A DNA stretch of 64,000 bases from Leucaena leucocephala (Eukaryota; Streptophyta; Magnoliopsida; Fabales; Fabaceae). Of the stretch, positions 24,917 to 38,088 are shown in pieces. The position numbers were made by a program, and so were the translations under genes. Position 1 is the stretch's first letter; the number at the start of each line of letters is the position of its first letter. Where the stretch lies: NCBI GenBank assembly GCA_037074615.1, contig CM073534.1, positions 10,288,861-10,352,860 of the forward strand. The letters are read 5' to 3'. Under the pieces are notes generated by a model. The model saw only the letters and a program-made list of their open reading frames with translations, did not search any database and was not told where the DNA came from.

Positions 24917-27780
24917 TAATAGAAGGATTAATCATAAATTTTTAATCCCTGTTATTAGTTATTACCATTTTGGCATCCCACATGAATGGAAAGTGTGGAA
25001 GGGGTTTCAGTCTTAAGGCATCAAAGTGGGGCCTCCTAAACTATGCATGCCAGACCCAACCTCTGCTATTTTATTAAAAAATAGTTTGAGTCAAAACATA
25101 CCAACGGATAGCAAATCCAAGGATACATTGATTTCCATGTTGGTGTTGCATGCCTTGCCTTCTATTATTATATAATTGGCCAATGTTATTGCTGAGTGGA
25201 AAATGTGACCAAGTCATTGCCTGGGGGTGTTACAGACTTTAAAGAAACAAATATTTATATTACTACGAGCTGACGTGAATTTCTTTTTTCATTAAAACAA
25301 AAAAAGAAATTCACTTTCATGCACACACTGGATGGGTCAATAACACAGTTTCTTATTATTCCTTTTATATCTTACCTTCCGGATCTGAGCACCAACCTGA
25401 TTTTCTCTTTCTAATAAAGTTACTCTGACCTTTATGTATTCTTTATTATATGAGTTGAGATATATTCCCTCTTGATTATAATATAAGCCTTACAAAATAG
25501 TTTACTCTAAAATATGAGTTATTTTCATGACAATTACTATTTATTTATCAATTTTATCCCTATAATTAATATTCATTTCAATGACGGTATGCCTTGGACG
25601 TTAAAAAAGTAGATAGACGTAAAAAAAACGTATTATTCTTATTGATACTCCATAAATGATAATTAATAAGTAAGAGAGGGAAAGAGAAAATTAGATAAAA
25701 TGATCTAATATTTTAGAAAAATATATTATATTAACTAATTTAACTAATTTTATTAATTTAATCAAATTAATTAAATATAAGTGTTACATTAAGGATCAGA
25801 GAAGTATAAATAAAATTCAAAAAAATTGTACTCCTCTGATCTTTAATATAAGATATAATTAAAAAATTAATCTTAATTTTAAATATAATATATATTTATT
25901 AAATAGAGGAAAAGAGTTAAAAAATTATAATATTTTTTTTAAAAAAATATGATATTAATATTCGCCTTACATGTGGACATGGTATGTTTCAAAATTCAAG
26001 GTCAATTTTAACTAATTTCTACATGCTAAATAATAATAGTTAAATCAATAAATATATTTTAAATTGATAAAAAAAATTAAATTTTATTTTATTTTCTCCT
26101 ACTTTTACAAATCAATCCCACTTCTCTCTCTCCTTTTTTTTCTTTCTAACAAAAATTAAATAAAAGTAAAATTAAAAAATGAGCATTAATAACCTTTAAG
26201 TAAATTTATATTTAGGATGAAAAAAAAACTAGTTCTACTAAAGGTTTATAATAAGGAACTATGGTATAAATAGAACACAGAAGAGTGGGCAAAAAAATCT
26301 CTAGAAATTAAATTGAGGCTGCAAAAAACTGTATAAGAGATTGACAAAATCTAAGTGAAGGCCGCAATTAAATAATATATTGCATGTTCGAAAGATAGAT
26401 ATCACTCCGAGCCTTTTACAGTGGGACCCCCCACCACCCACTTCAATCGAATTCTAACCCTTTTGCCATTCCTTTCAAAAAAAAACTAAATACACAAAGC
26501 CCCTTAACTTTATGTTAATTATATATAATTTTTTAACTTTTAAATTTTTAAATTAAAAATTATAATATTTTATATTTTGATTATTAAATCGTTGTTATTC
26601 AAATTACAATTATCTCATAATTTTTATATTTTTTTATTATATACACCATCATTTAAAAATAACATATGATAGTTTACAATAGTTTATATATTTTTTATTT
26701 AAATAAATTTATTATTAAATAAATATTTGATATTTTTAAGTATTTAAAAAATATTTTAAATTTAAAAAGTATTTTAAATTACAATGTAAAGTGTTATTTA
26801 AATATTTTATTTTTTGAAGTAATTTATTTTAAGTATTTAAAAATTTTAAAATTATATTTTAAGTGCTAACTGTTATTTTTTTAAATATCGTGATATATAA
26901 TAAAAAATATAAAAATTATGACATGATAAAAATTATTTAAAAATAATTTTAACAATAAGACTTTGCTAATTAAAATATAAAAATTTTATTATCTTTAATT
27001 TAAATTTTTAAGGAGTAAAATATTATGTAAAACTAACACAAAGTTAAAGAGACTTTTATATATTTCAGTTAAAAAAACAATTGACATTTATTTTACTTTT
27101 AGTTAATTCATTTTTTTTATCTAATTTGATTGTATTCCATTTATTTTTGAAGGGCAAAAATTTGTTTATTAAATCAATTAAACAAGATGTGACCGATTCC
27201 GTTAACATTTGTATAAAAAAATAAATAAAATTAATTAATTATAATTAACATATAAATTAATTAACTAATTTAGATAGATTAAAAAATATATTATATAAAT
27301 TTATTTTGAGATGTTAAACTTAATTATGATTAATTTATTTATTTAATTTTTTAATTTATTTAAAAAATAATTGAAATGAAAGAAGTATCTCATTTTAAAT
27401 CATATCCTTATAATTTTCTCAATAAGGACTTGCACATTATTAGTTTTCCCTTATTTTTTTTAAACATAATCTATATTCTTTAAATAATTTTGTTACATAG
27501 GTATAAATAACATCAAAATAAAGTACATTACCGACATTAAATATAATCCCAAGGAGAAGATTATGAGGACAATAATTATTTATTACACTAATAATCTTTT
27601 TTTTATTTGTATTTTGTGGCAACTTGTGTACATCGCACAGTTGGTGTTCACATTACTCATAATTAAAAGGAGTGAACATAAAAAGTAATACTTATAATTG
27701 AGAGAAACACAATTTATTACACGGTTATTTAGAATGATAGAAAGAAAGAGATAGAAGCCATAATCAAAACTCAATTCTCC
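24917..27780. other. AT-rich left part of unit 2, no gene seen
   Basis: Counterpart of 9207-12150. Non-coding, with the same GC-richer islands. The ORFs at about 27440-27774 are not conserved in frame between the units. Confidence 0.6.
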
Positions 27781-29300
27781 TTCATTTTCCTCTTCTAGCG
27801 TTTGGGGCGTTGGGATCCATAGCCAATGCTTTTACCAGTTGCATTGGTGTCCTTGGAGGTGCCATTCGAGGAACTGCCATTGTTGCTCTTATCTTTGTCC
27901 ATCCTGGTCACGATTCAACAAAACGACAAATCAATCAGAAAAAGAGAGCAAGAATCAAACCAGAAAAACCGATATTCCACATTATTAACACCAGGAAGCA
28001 AAACGATTATAGATGGTCTTTGCAAATGAGCACATTCACTCTCTAAGTCACCTTTGCTAATTCCTCTCCAGGAGAAAAGAAATATTTGAAAACGATAGCT
28101 TTGGGAAGGAAATTGCTTATATCATAAACATGCATTGAATCAAACAAAGTCAAGGGCGGAATCAGAATAAGAAAAGAAAGCGGCGAGCAGCGAGATAGCG
28201 TCCTCGTCTCGCCTCGCCTCGCCTCGCGGGAAAAATATAACTTCAGCCACGCAGATGGCCTCTTTCTGCCACCCGGGCTTGTCTGTTAACGAAGCTACTA
28301 CCAGATTGAACAAAACAATCGGAGAAAATCGAAAAAGAGGAGGAGGAAGCCGATGATGTGACGGGCGGTTTTTTCCCGACCTATGATGCTGCCAACTCAT
28401 TCACTGACCAGCCACTCACTATCGTTTCTTCTCCGATCCTCGCCTCCCGCCCGCGGCTCGAACTCCGGCATGCCGATGCCTTTTCTCAATCCGGTCCCGG
28501 TCGAAGAAATCGGCTAACTCTTCCACCATTCCCGAGTGGAGCATGTCGTCGACGCGGTTCCTTAAGCAATCCAACAAAACAGGGAATGACACGTCCATGC
28601 ACTCGCATCTCAACTACCATGAATTATGCCTCTTTCTTTTTCAGATAAAAAAACCCAGTAGAAAATTCAAGATCAAGATATATCGATCCTGAATTTACCT
28701 GGTCGTTGTTTTCTAAAAACGTGTCCGAAATATAACCTATTAGAAAAGAAAACTTAACGTACATACGAATGATGGTGGCGGGTAAGGTTCTTCAGTCGTT
28801 AATGGAAAACAATGGGAGAATCCGAACCAAAAAGGCCAACGGAGAACAAGATTGAAGTCGCCGACGATGTCGGAGTCGAACTAGGTTCCGGAGGCAAGTA
28901 ACAGAGTTCATCTAAAACGGCTTTTGCTAAGTTCAGAAAAATATTTAAGCTCTCATTCTATGAAAAAATTCAGAACCCTGAGATATGAATGGATACACAG
29001 GAGTGGAGAGCCGAAGGAAAGACATATTCTTCTATCTGAACTTTTTCGGAAAATCTGAACCAGAACAGCCACCGGAGCCGCTGCTACGGAGCGGCGAGTT
29101 GGTGGCGGTTGAGGTCATGTATCAAAACAAAGCAGAGGAAGCAATCCCCAAATGTATGAAGAAGAATGGAAGAAACAATTTGGTTACAGAGCAGAAAACG
29201 AAACGATACAGAGGTTATATTTGAGTATATTTACCTGCAGGGGAAGCGACGCCGGCTGGCGGACGATTTCTTCTGAGATTTGTAATATTTGATTCAGAGA
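27780..29300 (-). pseudogene. Gene-like GC-richer block, unit 2 copy
   Basis: Counterpart of 12150-13790. On the minus strand a Met-led frame from about 29118 reads MTSTATNSPLRSSGSGG and stops after SDFPKKFR. An IPT fragment follows at 28613-28459, then a Leu/Arg-rich region, then a short frame from the ATG at about 27903 with MDKDKSNNGSSSNGTSKD, ending GYGSQRPKR. A cag|gtaaat-like donor near 28700 and an accag acceptor near 27905 could be splice-site remnants. Between the copies most changes in these frames alter residues, suggesting no selection. The original gene apart from IPT is not recognised. Confidence 0.5.
28459..28613 (-). pseudogene. Adenylate isopentenyltransferase (IPT) fragment, unit 2
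   Basis: The minus strand reads LRCECMDVSFPVLLDCLRNR, VDDMLHSGMVEELADFFDRD and, after the same frame change as in unit 1, GLRKGIGMPEFE. Sequence then departs from unit 1, which continues DQYMKGY. It is the cleanest match to IPT of the three copies in its first half (RVDDMLHSGMVEELADF). No nucleotide-binding P-loop exists nearby, so it cannot encode an enzyme. Confidence 0.78.
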
Positions 29301-29361
29301 TGTGTGAATCGAGCCTTTTATAGAAGGGAGGGGGGGTGTTTTGTGGGGCGTTTGCAAAACG

Positions 29362-29560
29362 CCAAACTTGAGGGGTGGGGGGTGGTTTTGGGGGGCGTTT
29401 TCCAAACTTGAGGGGTAGGGGGTGGTTTTGGGGGGCGTTTTCCAAACTTGAGGGGTAGGGGGTGGTTTTGGGGGGCGTTTTCCAAACTTGAGGGGTAGGG
29501 GGTGGTTTTGGGTTGGGTGGGGTGGGGTGGGGTGGGGGGGGGGGGGGGGGTGGGGCGGGG
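29362..29560 (+). repeat. G-rich minisatellite: four 40-bp units plus GGGGT and poly-G runs
   Basis: Units begin ccaaacttgagggg at 29362, 29402, 29442 and 29482. Each contains two or more G runs of at least four (gaggggtagggggtgg, ggggggcg). They are followed by gggtggggtggggtgggg and a run of about 18 G at 29534-29551. The + strand has strong G-quadruplex potential. The array sits at the upstream edge of the minus-strand gene-like block and is missing from unit 1 near 13750. Proline-rich open frames on the minus strand are artefacts of this repeat. Confidence 0.9.
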
Positions 29561-29599
29561 TGTTGTGTTTGGAAAACGCCACACTCGTCTTCCCCCTCT

Positions 29600-30134
29600 T
29601 CGGCGATGGTGACGGTTATCCCGGCACTTTTTTTTATATATTTTTTAATATTTAAAAAATTATTTTCATATTTTTAAAATGTTAATAACAAAATTTTAAT
29701 ATTATATTAACCTAATAAAAAATATTAATATTATATTTTAAATTTTTTAAATTTTTATAAAAATATAAAATTTTATAATTATAATTTTAAATAAATATTA
29801 ATATAATATTAATTATAATGTTTTAATACATATTAATAAATAAATAATTATTTTTATTAGTATTTAATAATATAATTATTTAAAATAATATTAAATAAAT
29901 TAAATAATAATATTAATATTAAAAAAAAGTTGTTAGTCCATTTAAAAATGAGTTAATCTGTTAGCATTGATAGATTAGAAGGAGACGCGTTGTACAATTT
30001 ATTCTAAAATAAATTGGCAAAATATTAGCTCAAACCCATCCTATTTTATGTAAAACGGTTCAACCTGCATTTTGATTTGAATTTGAGCGCTGACCTCCCT
30101 TGACTTATTAGAAAAAAATGGTAACAGAAAAGAA
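29600..30134. other. AT-rich non-coding sequence left of the copia element
   Basis: About 29640-29930 is very AT-rich and non-coding. From about 30050 the sequence matches 13980-14060 of unit 1 up to the copia insertion point. Confidence 0.6.
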
Positions 30135-30139
30135 ATTTA

Positions 30140-30490
30140 TATTATAAATATTATAATATTAAGTATAGATATACATAACTTTTTAAGTTATCTTTTAAAA
30201 GTTTATACTAAAACTATATAACTTACAAATGAATAGCTTCTTAAAAGTTTTATATGATTAATACACTAACTTTTAAATATTATAGTATTCCACAATTATG
30301 TAGATTTATTTTTTGTGTAACTCTTATAATATAATTTAAGAATGTATAGCCTATAAATAGTAGACATATACCAAGTAATTGTAAATTTAAATAGATAGAA
30401 TAATAGCCACCCCTCTTTCTCTCCAATTCTCTCTTGTTCTTCCCATTTCTCTTATATAGTCCTAAAGACTAATAGTTTATAAAAAATCAT
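30140..30490 (+). repeat. 5' LTR of the copia element
   Basis: It starts tattataaatattataat, which is the 3' LTR start with three G-to-A changes, so the canonical TG has become TA. It shares caagtaattgtaaatttaaa and tagatttattttttgtgtaa with the 3' LTR. The right end is approximate because the last 60 bp diverge. Confidence 0.75.
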
Positions 30491-33400
30491 GTAATTGAAA
30501 AGTGATAGTCTTAAAGAGTAATTAGTATATAATTTTGAGAAATTGATGATATGCTATTACAATATAAAATATATATATATATATAAGAGAATAATAATGA
30601 CTATGACTACATTGCAATGAAAAAATTGACAATTGAAAGCCAATGATACTTTTGTCTTGATTATTGAACCATAATTATAAACATAATAATACTTCTATAT
30701 GAGCAACGGTTATAATATAATAATAAGTCATAGAGATAAAAGGAAAAGTTATAATATGACTAGAATTTATATAGATACAATGCAAATATTAAAATATGAT
30801 TAGAAGTCACGTGGACAAATATATATTAATCTAATGGAATTAAATATTAAAATTGGTGATGACACCAATAAAACTATGAGATTTTATAAAAAATATCAAA
30901 AGTAATTATGATATTTGAGGCAAAGAGTTATGGAGAAAGATGCCCAGAGCTATTGTAAAGTAAAAAGAAATCGCTATAAATATAAAAGGTATGTTATATT
31001 TAATTTTTATTAGCATTTAAATTTATTATGATTTGTGAAAGATAAATAATTATAAGTATTTATTATTGTGATATTGATAAGTATTTGATATGAAACTAAA
31101 TAGATTAAATTAAAAAAGTTATTTGTCATTTTGTAATAGTAATATTATGCCAATTTATTTATAAATTTAGATATATAAAAAGTGAATATATCTCATTTAC
31201 ATGAATTCAACATGTTTATCATAATAGTACACAATGGAATTGAATTTATTGTATACGATATAGCTATAGCAATGCATGTAAAACTTAATAATAAATATAT
31301 ATTGTTAAATTGTGAGTCAACTCTACTATTAATGTTTTTAAAAAAATGTAATTATATATATCAGAAATCTTAAATATATGTAATATGATTAAGTCAATTT
31401 CATCATAAATATTATAAAATATTTTTGAATAATATTTTACCCATTCATTATATGAATGGTAGAATTAAATATTTTAGAAAAACAAGATTATATATGTATA
31501 TTATATTTGAATTAGAAGATTGATACTTGATTTTATTTTATGAGAAAATTTATTTTACATAATTGATGTTGATATTTGATTGGTTGGATGAAAGCATTAT
31601 TGTAGTGTATGTAAATTTTATATATTGCAAATTAAATTTATGGATATTTCAATAGTTAGGATAATTTAAAAAAAATTATTAATATCATAAGTATATATTC
31701 TATTAAGAAGTTTCAGCTTAATAATTTTTTGTGCATAATATATAATTATCAAATATGAAAGATGGATATATATATATATATATATATATCTATCTGTATA
31801 GTTGTGTATTCATTAAAAAATGTTAACAATTTATTATTCCCTTCTATTTGGTGGTTTTATTGAAAATTTCATTATATTTAGTTTATATATATATCAATTG
31901 AGTCATATATATAGTTTTAAATATATTGTAATAGCAGGAGATCACTTATGAGATGCAAATCTACAATTATTAGGTTATCATGAAATATTATGAGAAGATA
32001 TATATGTAGTAGATAATTTTAAATAATCATATTAAATATATATCAAAAAAAGTAAATTCAAATATATTATTAATGAGTACTAAAGTTATATAATAATAAT
32101 ATATGATAATTCTTAAAGAATTTTTTGTAACAAAATAGATATAATTCCTAAAGAACTAAGAGGTATTTTCTTTTGGATAGAGAAAGAATTAATAATAAAA
32201 AATTATGACCTAAATATCAAAATTTTGGTTAATCAAAGGGTCTGAAGTTGATAGTCTAATTATATTGAAATTCCTAATTATATATTTGATGGGGAAGCAC
32301 CCAAACTTTCAGGTGAAATACATGAAAAATAAAAATATATTTATATGACTCATATTTAAGGGAGAAATTGTTGATATACAAGTGTGAGTCAACATTTGAT
32401 GAAATTATGATCAAATATTCATAAAAGTCAAATTAATCCCCTAAAAATATATGTTATATTGAGATTATAAATTAGTCATATGTTATCAAAATTGAAAAGT
32501 TTATTGTTGGCTAAAGTAAACTAGAAGTTTATTGATTCAAATAAATGTATTGTTGGCATGATTTGTTTGATCATAATAGATCATACATATTATATAATAA
32601 ATTATTGAAGATTATGTATTGATATCTATTGAATAACCAGAAGATTATTCATAAATATCTAACATATTATAAAATTTAAGAAATTATATATTTTGCTTAT
32701 TCTCAAATAAAATTGATCGTGAGAATATTATGAGTTATTATTTAGAATATATTTTTATATTTTGAAAATATATCAAAGTCATATTATATAGGCTCATTTA
32801 GATAACATGTAATACATATAAATATTTACTAAATCCAATAGATTTATCTATAAGATGGTTACATATATGATTATTATGAGTTTGTAAGTAAAAGTTTGTA
32901 ATATTATTTAAATAAATCAATATGTTAAGTACACAATTTCTATAATATGTGATCCTGAAAATATTCTCTTATGCTAGTGAAATTATGTATTAGCAAAATT
33001 ATTTATTAACATCTCCATGAATAGCTGAATTAATGCTTATGAGCACAAGATTTTTATTTTAGTGTTAGAATATTTGATTTGACATAGTACAATACACATC
33101 AAGACAACAAAATTCTCCCAATAAAATTAGCTTTTAGTCAGGAGCCAGATATTTTTGAATGTGCAATGCTTATTTCTATTGATCCACCACACTGCATATA
33201 AATGACTATTAAAAGAAAGTTGGATACATGTTGGGTAAGAAATTCCTTCTTGTTTGTCTCTATATAAAACACAATATTTTAAAGGAAACAAATGAATTTA
33301 GGAGACTTATACTACATGATTAGTTAATTGTTATTTGACAAAATTTTCTCAATACGAAGGGGCGAAATTAAGTAGCTAGAAAAGAGGAACAAAAGGAATG

Positions 33401-34784
33401 CATTATTACTATCAAATGTAATATCCTCAAATATATAGTATGAACCAGAAGTTCATAAAATATTGCATTCGTAAAATATCTGACATATATTATTACTGAC
33501 TTAAATGAGGATTATTAAATATCATATTCCAACTAAAAATACTTTAATTAGTATAAATCAAAGTGAGATAAGTATGAAAGGTTGATTAGTTCTAAATATA
33601 ATATAAGAAATATTAGAACATGTAATTAAGATTATCATATTAAGGAGGCAGGTACTTCAAAAGAACGTAAAGACATAACTACTCGCGAAAACCTCAAAAG
33701 AAATTCAGATACTTAAAATATAATAAAGAGATCTCAATAAGTTATGTCAAAATAGAAAAATATAACAAAAAAGATAAAGTTGTCAATAACTGTTTGAATA
33801 ATATCACTTGATTAAATGAGGATATTATATGTAGATCTGTCATGTAAAGTAGACAGAAAAAATGTTTGGCCAAAAGGAAAAGTTAAAGGCAAAAAACATA
33901 ATAAAAATAAAATTATATTCTTTTAATATGTGAAAATTATGGACCTGCAGTCTAAACTTCTAAGTATAGAGTTATTATGGAATAAAGATAATGATGAATA
34001 TGATGAGGAATATTATTTTGTGGTAGATGTAATAATTTTTATAAATATTATTAGTCTGGTTGTATAAGAAAATAAAACAGACATCTCATCGATATTTTTA
34101 TAAACTATGCATATGTCTCACTAATAGTAAAATTTATATGATAGTCTCTTAATGATTTAAAATTCTTAAAGTATATGAAGAAAATGTCTAAAATTAAATA
34201 TCCAAGGATTTCGTAAGAATTAGATTTTTGCTATGATAATTTTGTCTATACAAATATATTAAATTTAATAGACTAGAAGTCCTATATATTTAGTCTATTA
34301 TATTTACCTATCATGTTGGTATTGGATGTTATAATGCTATTGGCAAAATTAAGTTCTTATAGGTATACAAATGAATAATAAAATTGAGATTTGAGTGAAT
34401 AAGACAAATGAAAAGTGTGTTAATAATTTAATATATCCAAAAGATACGTTGAAGAAATATATGATGATAATGCATTATGTATAGTTTAACTAAGAAAGAT
34501 ATGTTAAAAAGTATTAGAAATAATCTGCTTGAGTAAATAGTACACTTTACTAAGAAAATGATGTTTAAAAGATTATGTTATCGTTAGGAAGAGTAAAGAT
34601 CATACTGTATTTTTTTTCTTAACTAAAGTTTTATCCTACTAGGTTTCTTGGTAATATTTTTAACGAGACAATTTTAATATATATTGTGTATTATTTTTCC
34701 TTTTCTAGGTTTTTATCACACAGAGTTTTTTTTAATAAGGTTTTAATAAGGCATGACATTTATTTATGGATATTTAAGGGGAAG

Positions 34785-35137
34785 TGTTATGAATATTGTA
34801 ATATTAGTGTGAATGTCCATAACTTCCTATGTTATCTTTTAGAGTTATATATCAAAGTTATATAACCTACAAATAAATAGTTTATTAGGAGTTTTATATA
34901 ATTAATACATATAGCTTTCAAATATTATAATGTTTTATAATTATATAGATTTATTCTTTGTGTAACTTTTATAATAGAATTTAAGGAATTATGGCTTATA
35001 AATAATACACATGTATCAAGTAATTATAAATTTAAATGGATGGAATAATAGTAGTCTCATTTTTTTCTCAAATTCTCACTTGTCTTTTTATTTCTTTTAT
35101 CTTAAAATTCTATTGTATTTTCTTTTATTTTATAACA
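34785..35137 (+). repeat. 3' LTR of the copia element (353 bp)
   Basis: Begins TGTTATGAATATTGTAATAT directly after the purine tract and ends ...TATAACA before the ATTTA target duplication. The canonical TG...CA ends are preserved here, unlike in the 5' LTR. Confidence 0.85.
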
Positions 35138-35330
35138 ATTTACAATATTTAACAATTTGATTAGAATTTCGAAGTGCTGAAATGGTTTTGTCTTTTGAAT
35201 GCTGAAATTTACAATATTCAAACCCTATGACAGCCTGTATAAAAACAAAACCTATGACAGATAAGGGAAAAAGAACAAATACGCGCACACACAAGGCTCT
35301 GTTCACGTCATTGCAAACTTTGTTGGATAA

Positions 35331-35806
35331 GGGCCCGTTTGGATAGGATTTTAAAAACGGGTTTATGAAAAAAAAGGCTTTTGAATAGATTATAGAAAAG
35401 GGTTTTTGGAGAAGAGATTATGAAAAAAAAGTGGTTTTGAATAAATGAGTGTTTGGATAGTTATTTATAGAAGGGATTTTATTATTGGTAAATTACGAAA
35501 AAAGGTATGAGTATTAAATGAGGAAAGATAAGAGATAAGAGGAGAGATGAGAGAGGGTGTAAGAAAAAGTAGGAGAGAGGGTGTAAGAAAAAGTAGGGGT
35601 AATATAGTAATTAGTTAGTTCAAACGTGGTTTACTGTTCCAAAAGCTACTCTGACCAGCTTTTCTGAAACCTTGGTTTTAAACCAGAGTTTAGTCCAAAA
35701 GCACATTTGAACAAATATGACTGTTTGTTTTAAAATTTCTCTAAACTTAGATTTTGAGCCAAATCTTAATTTAAAACCAAGGTTTAAATTTTTCCAAATA
35801 GGCACT
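35331..35806 (+). mobile_element. Tourist-like MITE, family A, unit 2 only
   Basis: Begins GGGCCCGTTTGGATAGGATT and ends TTTTTCCAAATAGGC, imperfect inverted ends. It has the family's GA-rich centre and gtaatatagtaattagttag. Unit 1 is empty at about 14190-14205. It is the best-preserved copy of this family in the window. Confidence 0.78.
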
Positions 35807-38063
35807 GAGTGTTATTTATGGGAAGTATGGTTATTTGCACCTTATGTGGTAATTAAATATTTTTTCATACTAATTAAATACAGAAAATTAAAGGAAAGGA
35901 CATGGAGGAAATAACGTTTATTAGAGACAATAATAAAAATTGTAATTATCTAAATAGATAAAAGTTAAAATATAAATTTAAAAATACTTAACTGCCCTTA
36001 ACAAAATCAGCTAGATTTTCTACTGCGTTCCCTCCTATCTTCAGAATAATAAAAAACTTCTAAAAAATTTATAAAATTCCTTTCTCAGTTTTTTATTTTA
36101 AAAATTTATAAAATGGTAATTGTTTTCACTGAACAAGGAAAAAATATAATCTTTTAATATGTGCAAATAAGATTATGTAAATCAGCCCTCCTTTCAGAGT
36201 TTTTAATACACTCTTATTTTCTGAAAATGTTGATTTTGGATTGGTCAAAATTAAAATACAATTGTCATTTATAAATCAACTACTCATAAGAATTCTTTTG
36301 GAATGAGGAAATATTATAAAATTATTTAACTTTTAGTTAACTAATTTTTATCCAATGTTACGAATATTTATTTTTGAAGGACAAATATTTTATTTATTAA
36401 AAGGTTAAAGAGCAATTTTATTAGTACTAGTTATCTAAATAATTTTTTTTAGAATAATATCATATCTGAAATTCACAAAACATGGCAATATCACTCTAAT
36501 CATTACTTAAAGTCAAATTTGACCGTTAGTTGACTAATATATTAGCATAACATGCCATATGAGATCCACATCATCTTTTATTTTATATTAAAGTGTAAAT
36601 TTATCTCAAAAATTTTATTTATGAGTGTTGGGTATCTAAATTTTTTTTATTCAATATTCCCCTACCATCATTTACTTTTAATTTGATTGTTAATTTGACT
36701 AAATATATTAAACTAGTCAGGACTTGTCATTTACTTCTTCTTTTTCAAGTTATATTTATAAACAATAAAAAATAAAAGAGGCATCCTTATAAACTACATT
36801 ATTATTAAAGTATCACTCTCAGCTGACCATGCTCTCATAATCTCTCAAAAAAAATATTATTTCTAAAATAAAATATAATCTCTCGAGAGTGATACTCTTT
36901 TAATGACAAAGTATACTCTTTTAACGATAGAGTTAGAAGGAATACTTTTTTTTATTTTTTTTCTTATTTATAAATTTAACCTTGAAAAAAATTATATTGA
37001 TGATACATGGACTAATCAGTTCAATATATTTAGTTAAACTAATAGTTAAATTGAATTTAGATAATGATTGAGATAATATTAAATAAAATAAAACTTTCAA
37101 ATATCCATTGCCCCATGGCAAATTTATACTTTAAAAAAATAAAAAATAATGTAAATATAACGTGGCATGCTATATCGGCATATTAGTTAATTAATATTTA
37201 AATTTAATTTTGGGTAGTGGTCAAGGCAATATTATTACAATATGTGAACTTCCAGAATAATATTGCTGTAAAAAAAATTTGTAAGCAAGTAGCTCTTTTA
37301 AGTAAAAATTTTTAGAGTAAAATTATCCTTTTAACTCTTTATTAAATTATTTGAACAAGAGGCCATCAATTGTTGGATTTTTGGACGATGCTTACGGGGT
37401 GTAGATCTCAAATTAATTGATTGGGTGTGTGGAAGGGGTTTAGACCTTAAGTGGGGCTTCCCACTAGAGCTAATAAATTGGATTTGGGGCGCGTCAACCA
37501 GCAAAAATTGATAAGTTAGATTAAAAAAAGCAAGACTATTTTAGTGTGGGATTTTTTTTGACCTGCGCCTACTAACTTATAAAAAAAGCACGGGTTAACA
37601 AGTTAATCTATTTTTTTAATTTTATTATTAATTTATTTATATTCTATCCACTTTGAGTCTAACTATGAATTTTCTACTCATAAATCTAACCCTCTCCCCT
37701 GGTCGACTCCTTATTATTTCAAATATTATTATTATGTTACTATTTTAAATTTTGTATTATAAAAAAAATAAATTAAAAAAAAAGTGACAAGATGGCAACC
37801 TACTACAACGAATTTATATGAGTTAAATATCAACTAGTTAAGAAATAGGCATTTTTAAGCCAACCAGATATAAGTCAGCTTGTTTTCAACAGAATGAGCC
37901 GCATTACTAGCCCTACTTTCCACATTTTTTTTCATGAACAACTAACTTATGTTATTTTATATTATTATCTATATAGTTGGCATAAGTTATTCCAATTTCG
38001 AGAATGAGCAACAGTCTTAGTCTAGAATGTGAGAAATACAATTTTATGTGCTTTTAATTAAAG

Positions 38064-38088
38064 GAACGAATATTTAGAATATTCGTTC
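38064..38088. repeat. Perfect 11-bp inverted repeat with 3-nt loop (unit 2)
   Basis: Same GAACGAATATT-TAG-AATATTCGTTC structure as at 20211-20235. Confidence 0.8.

Larger units (their letters stand above)
30140..35137 (+). mobile_element. Ty1/copia LTR retrotransposon, complete but decayed
   Basis: The element has an exact 5-bp target duplication ATTTA at 30135-30139 and 35138-35142. The empty site is preserved in unit 1 (gtaatttacaatattt near 14062). Two direct long repeats face the same way. A polypurine tract aaggggaag at 34776-34784 abuts the 3' LTR, which begins TGTTATGAATATTG. The roughly 4.3 kb interior is extremely AT-rich with stops in all frames; gag and pol are not readable. The stretch before the polypurine tract (ctttttcttaactaaagttttatccta-like, then gtttcttggtaa and aacgagac) resembles the 3' region of plant copia elements. 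Copia is favoured on that and on the TGTTATGAATAT terminus. It cannot be autonomous now. Confidence 0.85.

Noticed and set aside
27810..28046. Hydrophobic frame LGSIANAFTSCIGVLGG...IVALIFVHPG on the + strand, open in both units
   Set aside because: It has no recognised family and overlaps the minus-strand gene-like block. Changes between units are few and do not settle which strand, if either, was coding. It is too short to call.
29184..29584. Proline-rich open frames on the minus strand (PPPTPQVWKT repeats)
   Set aside because: They arise from translating the G-rich 40-bp minisatellite; the frame is maintained by the repeat and not by coding constraint.
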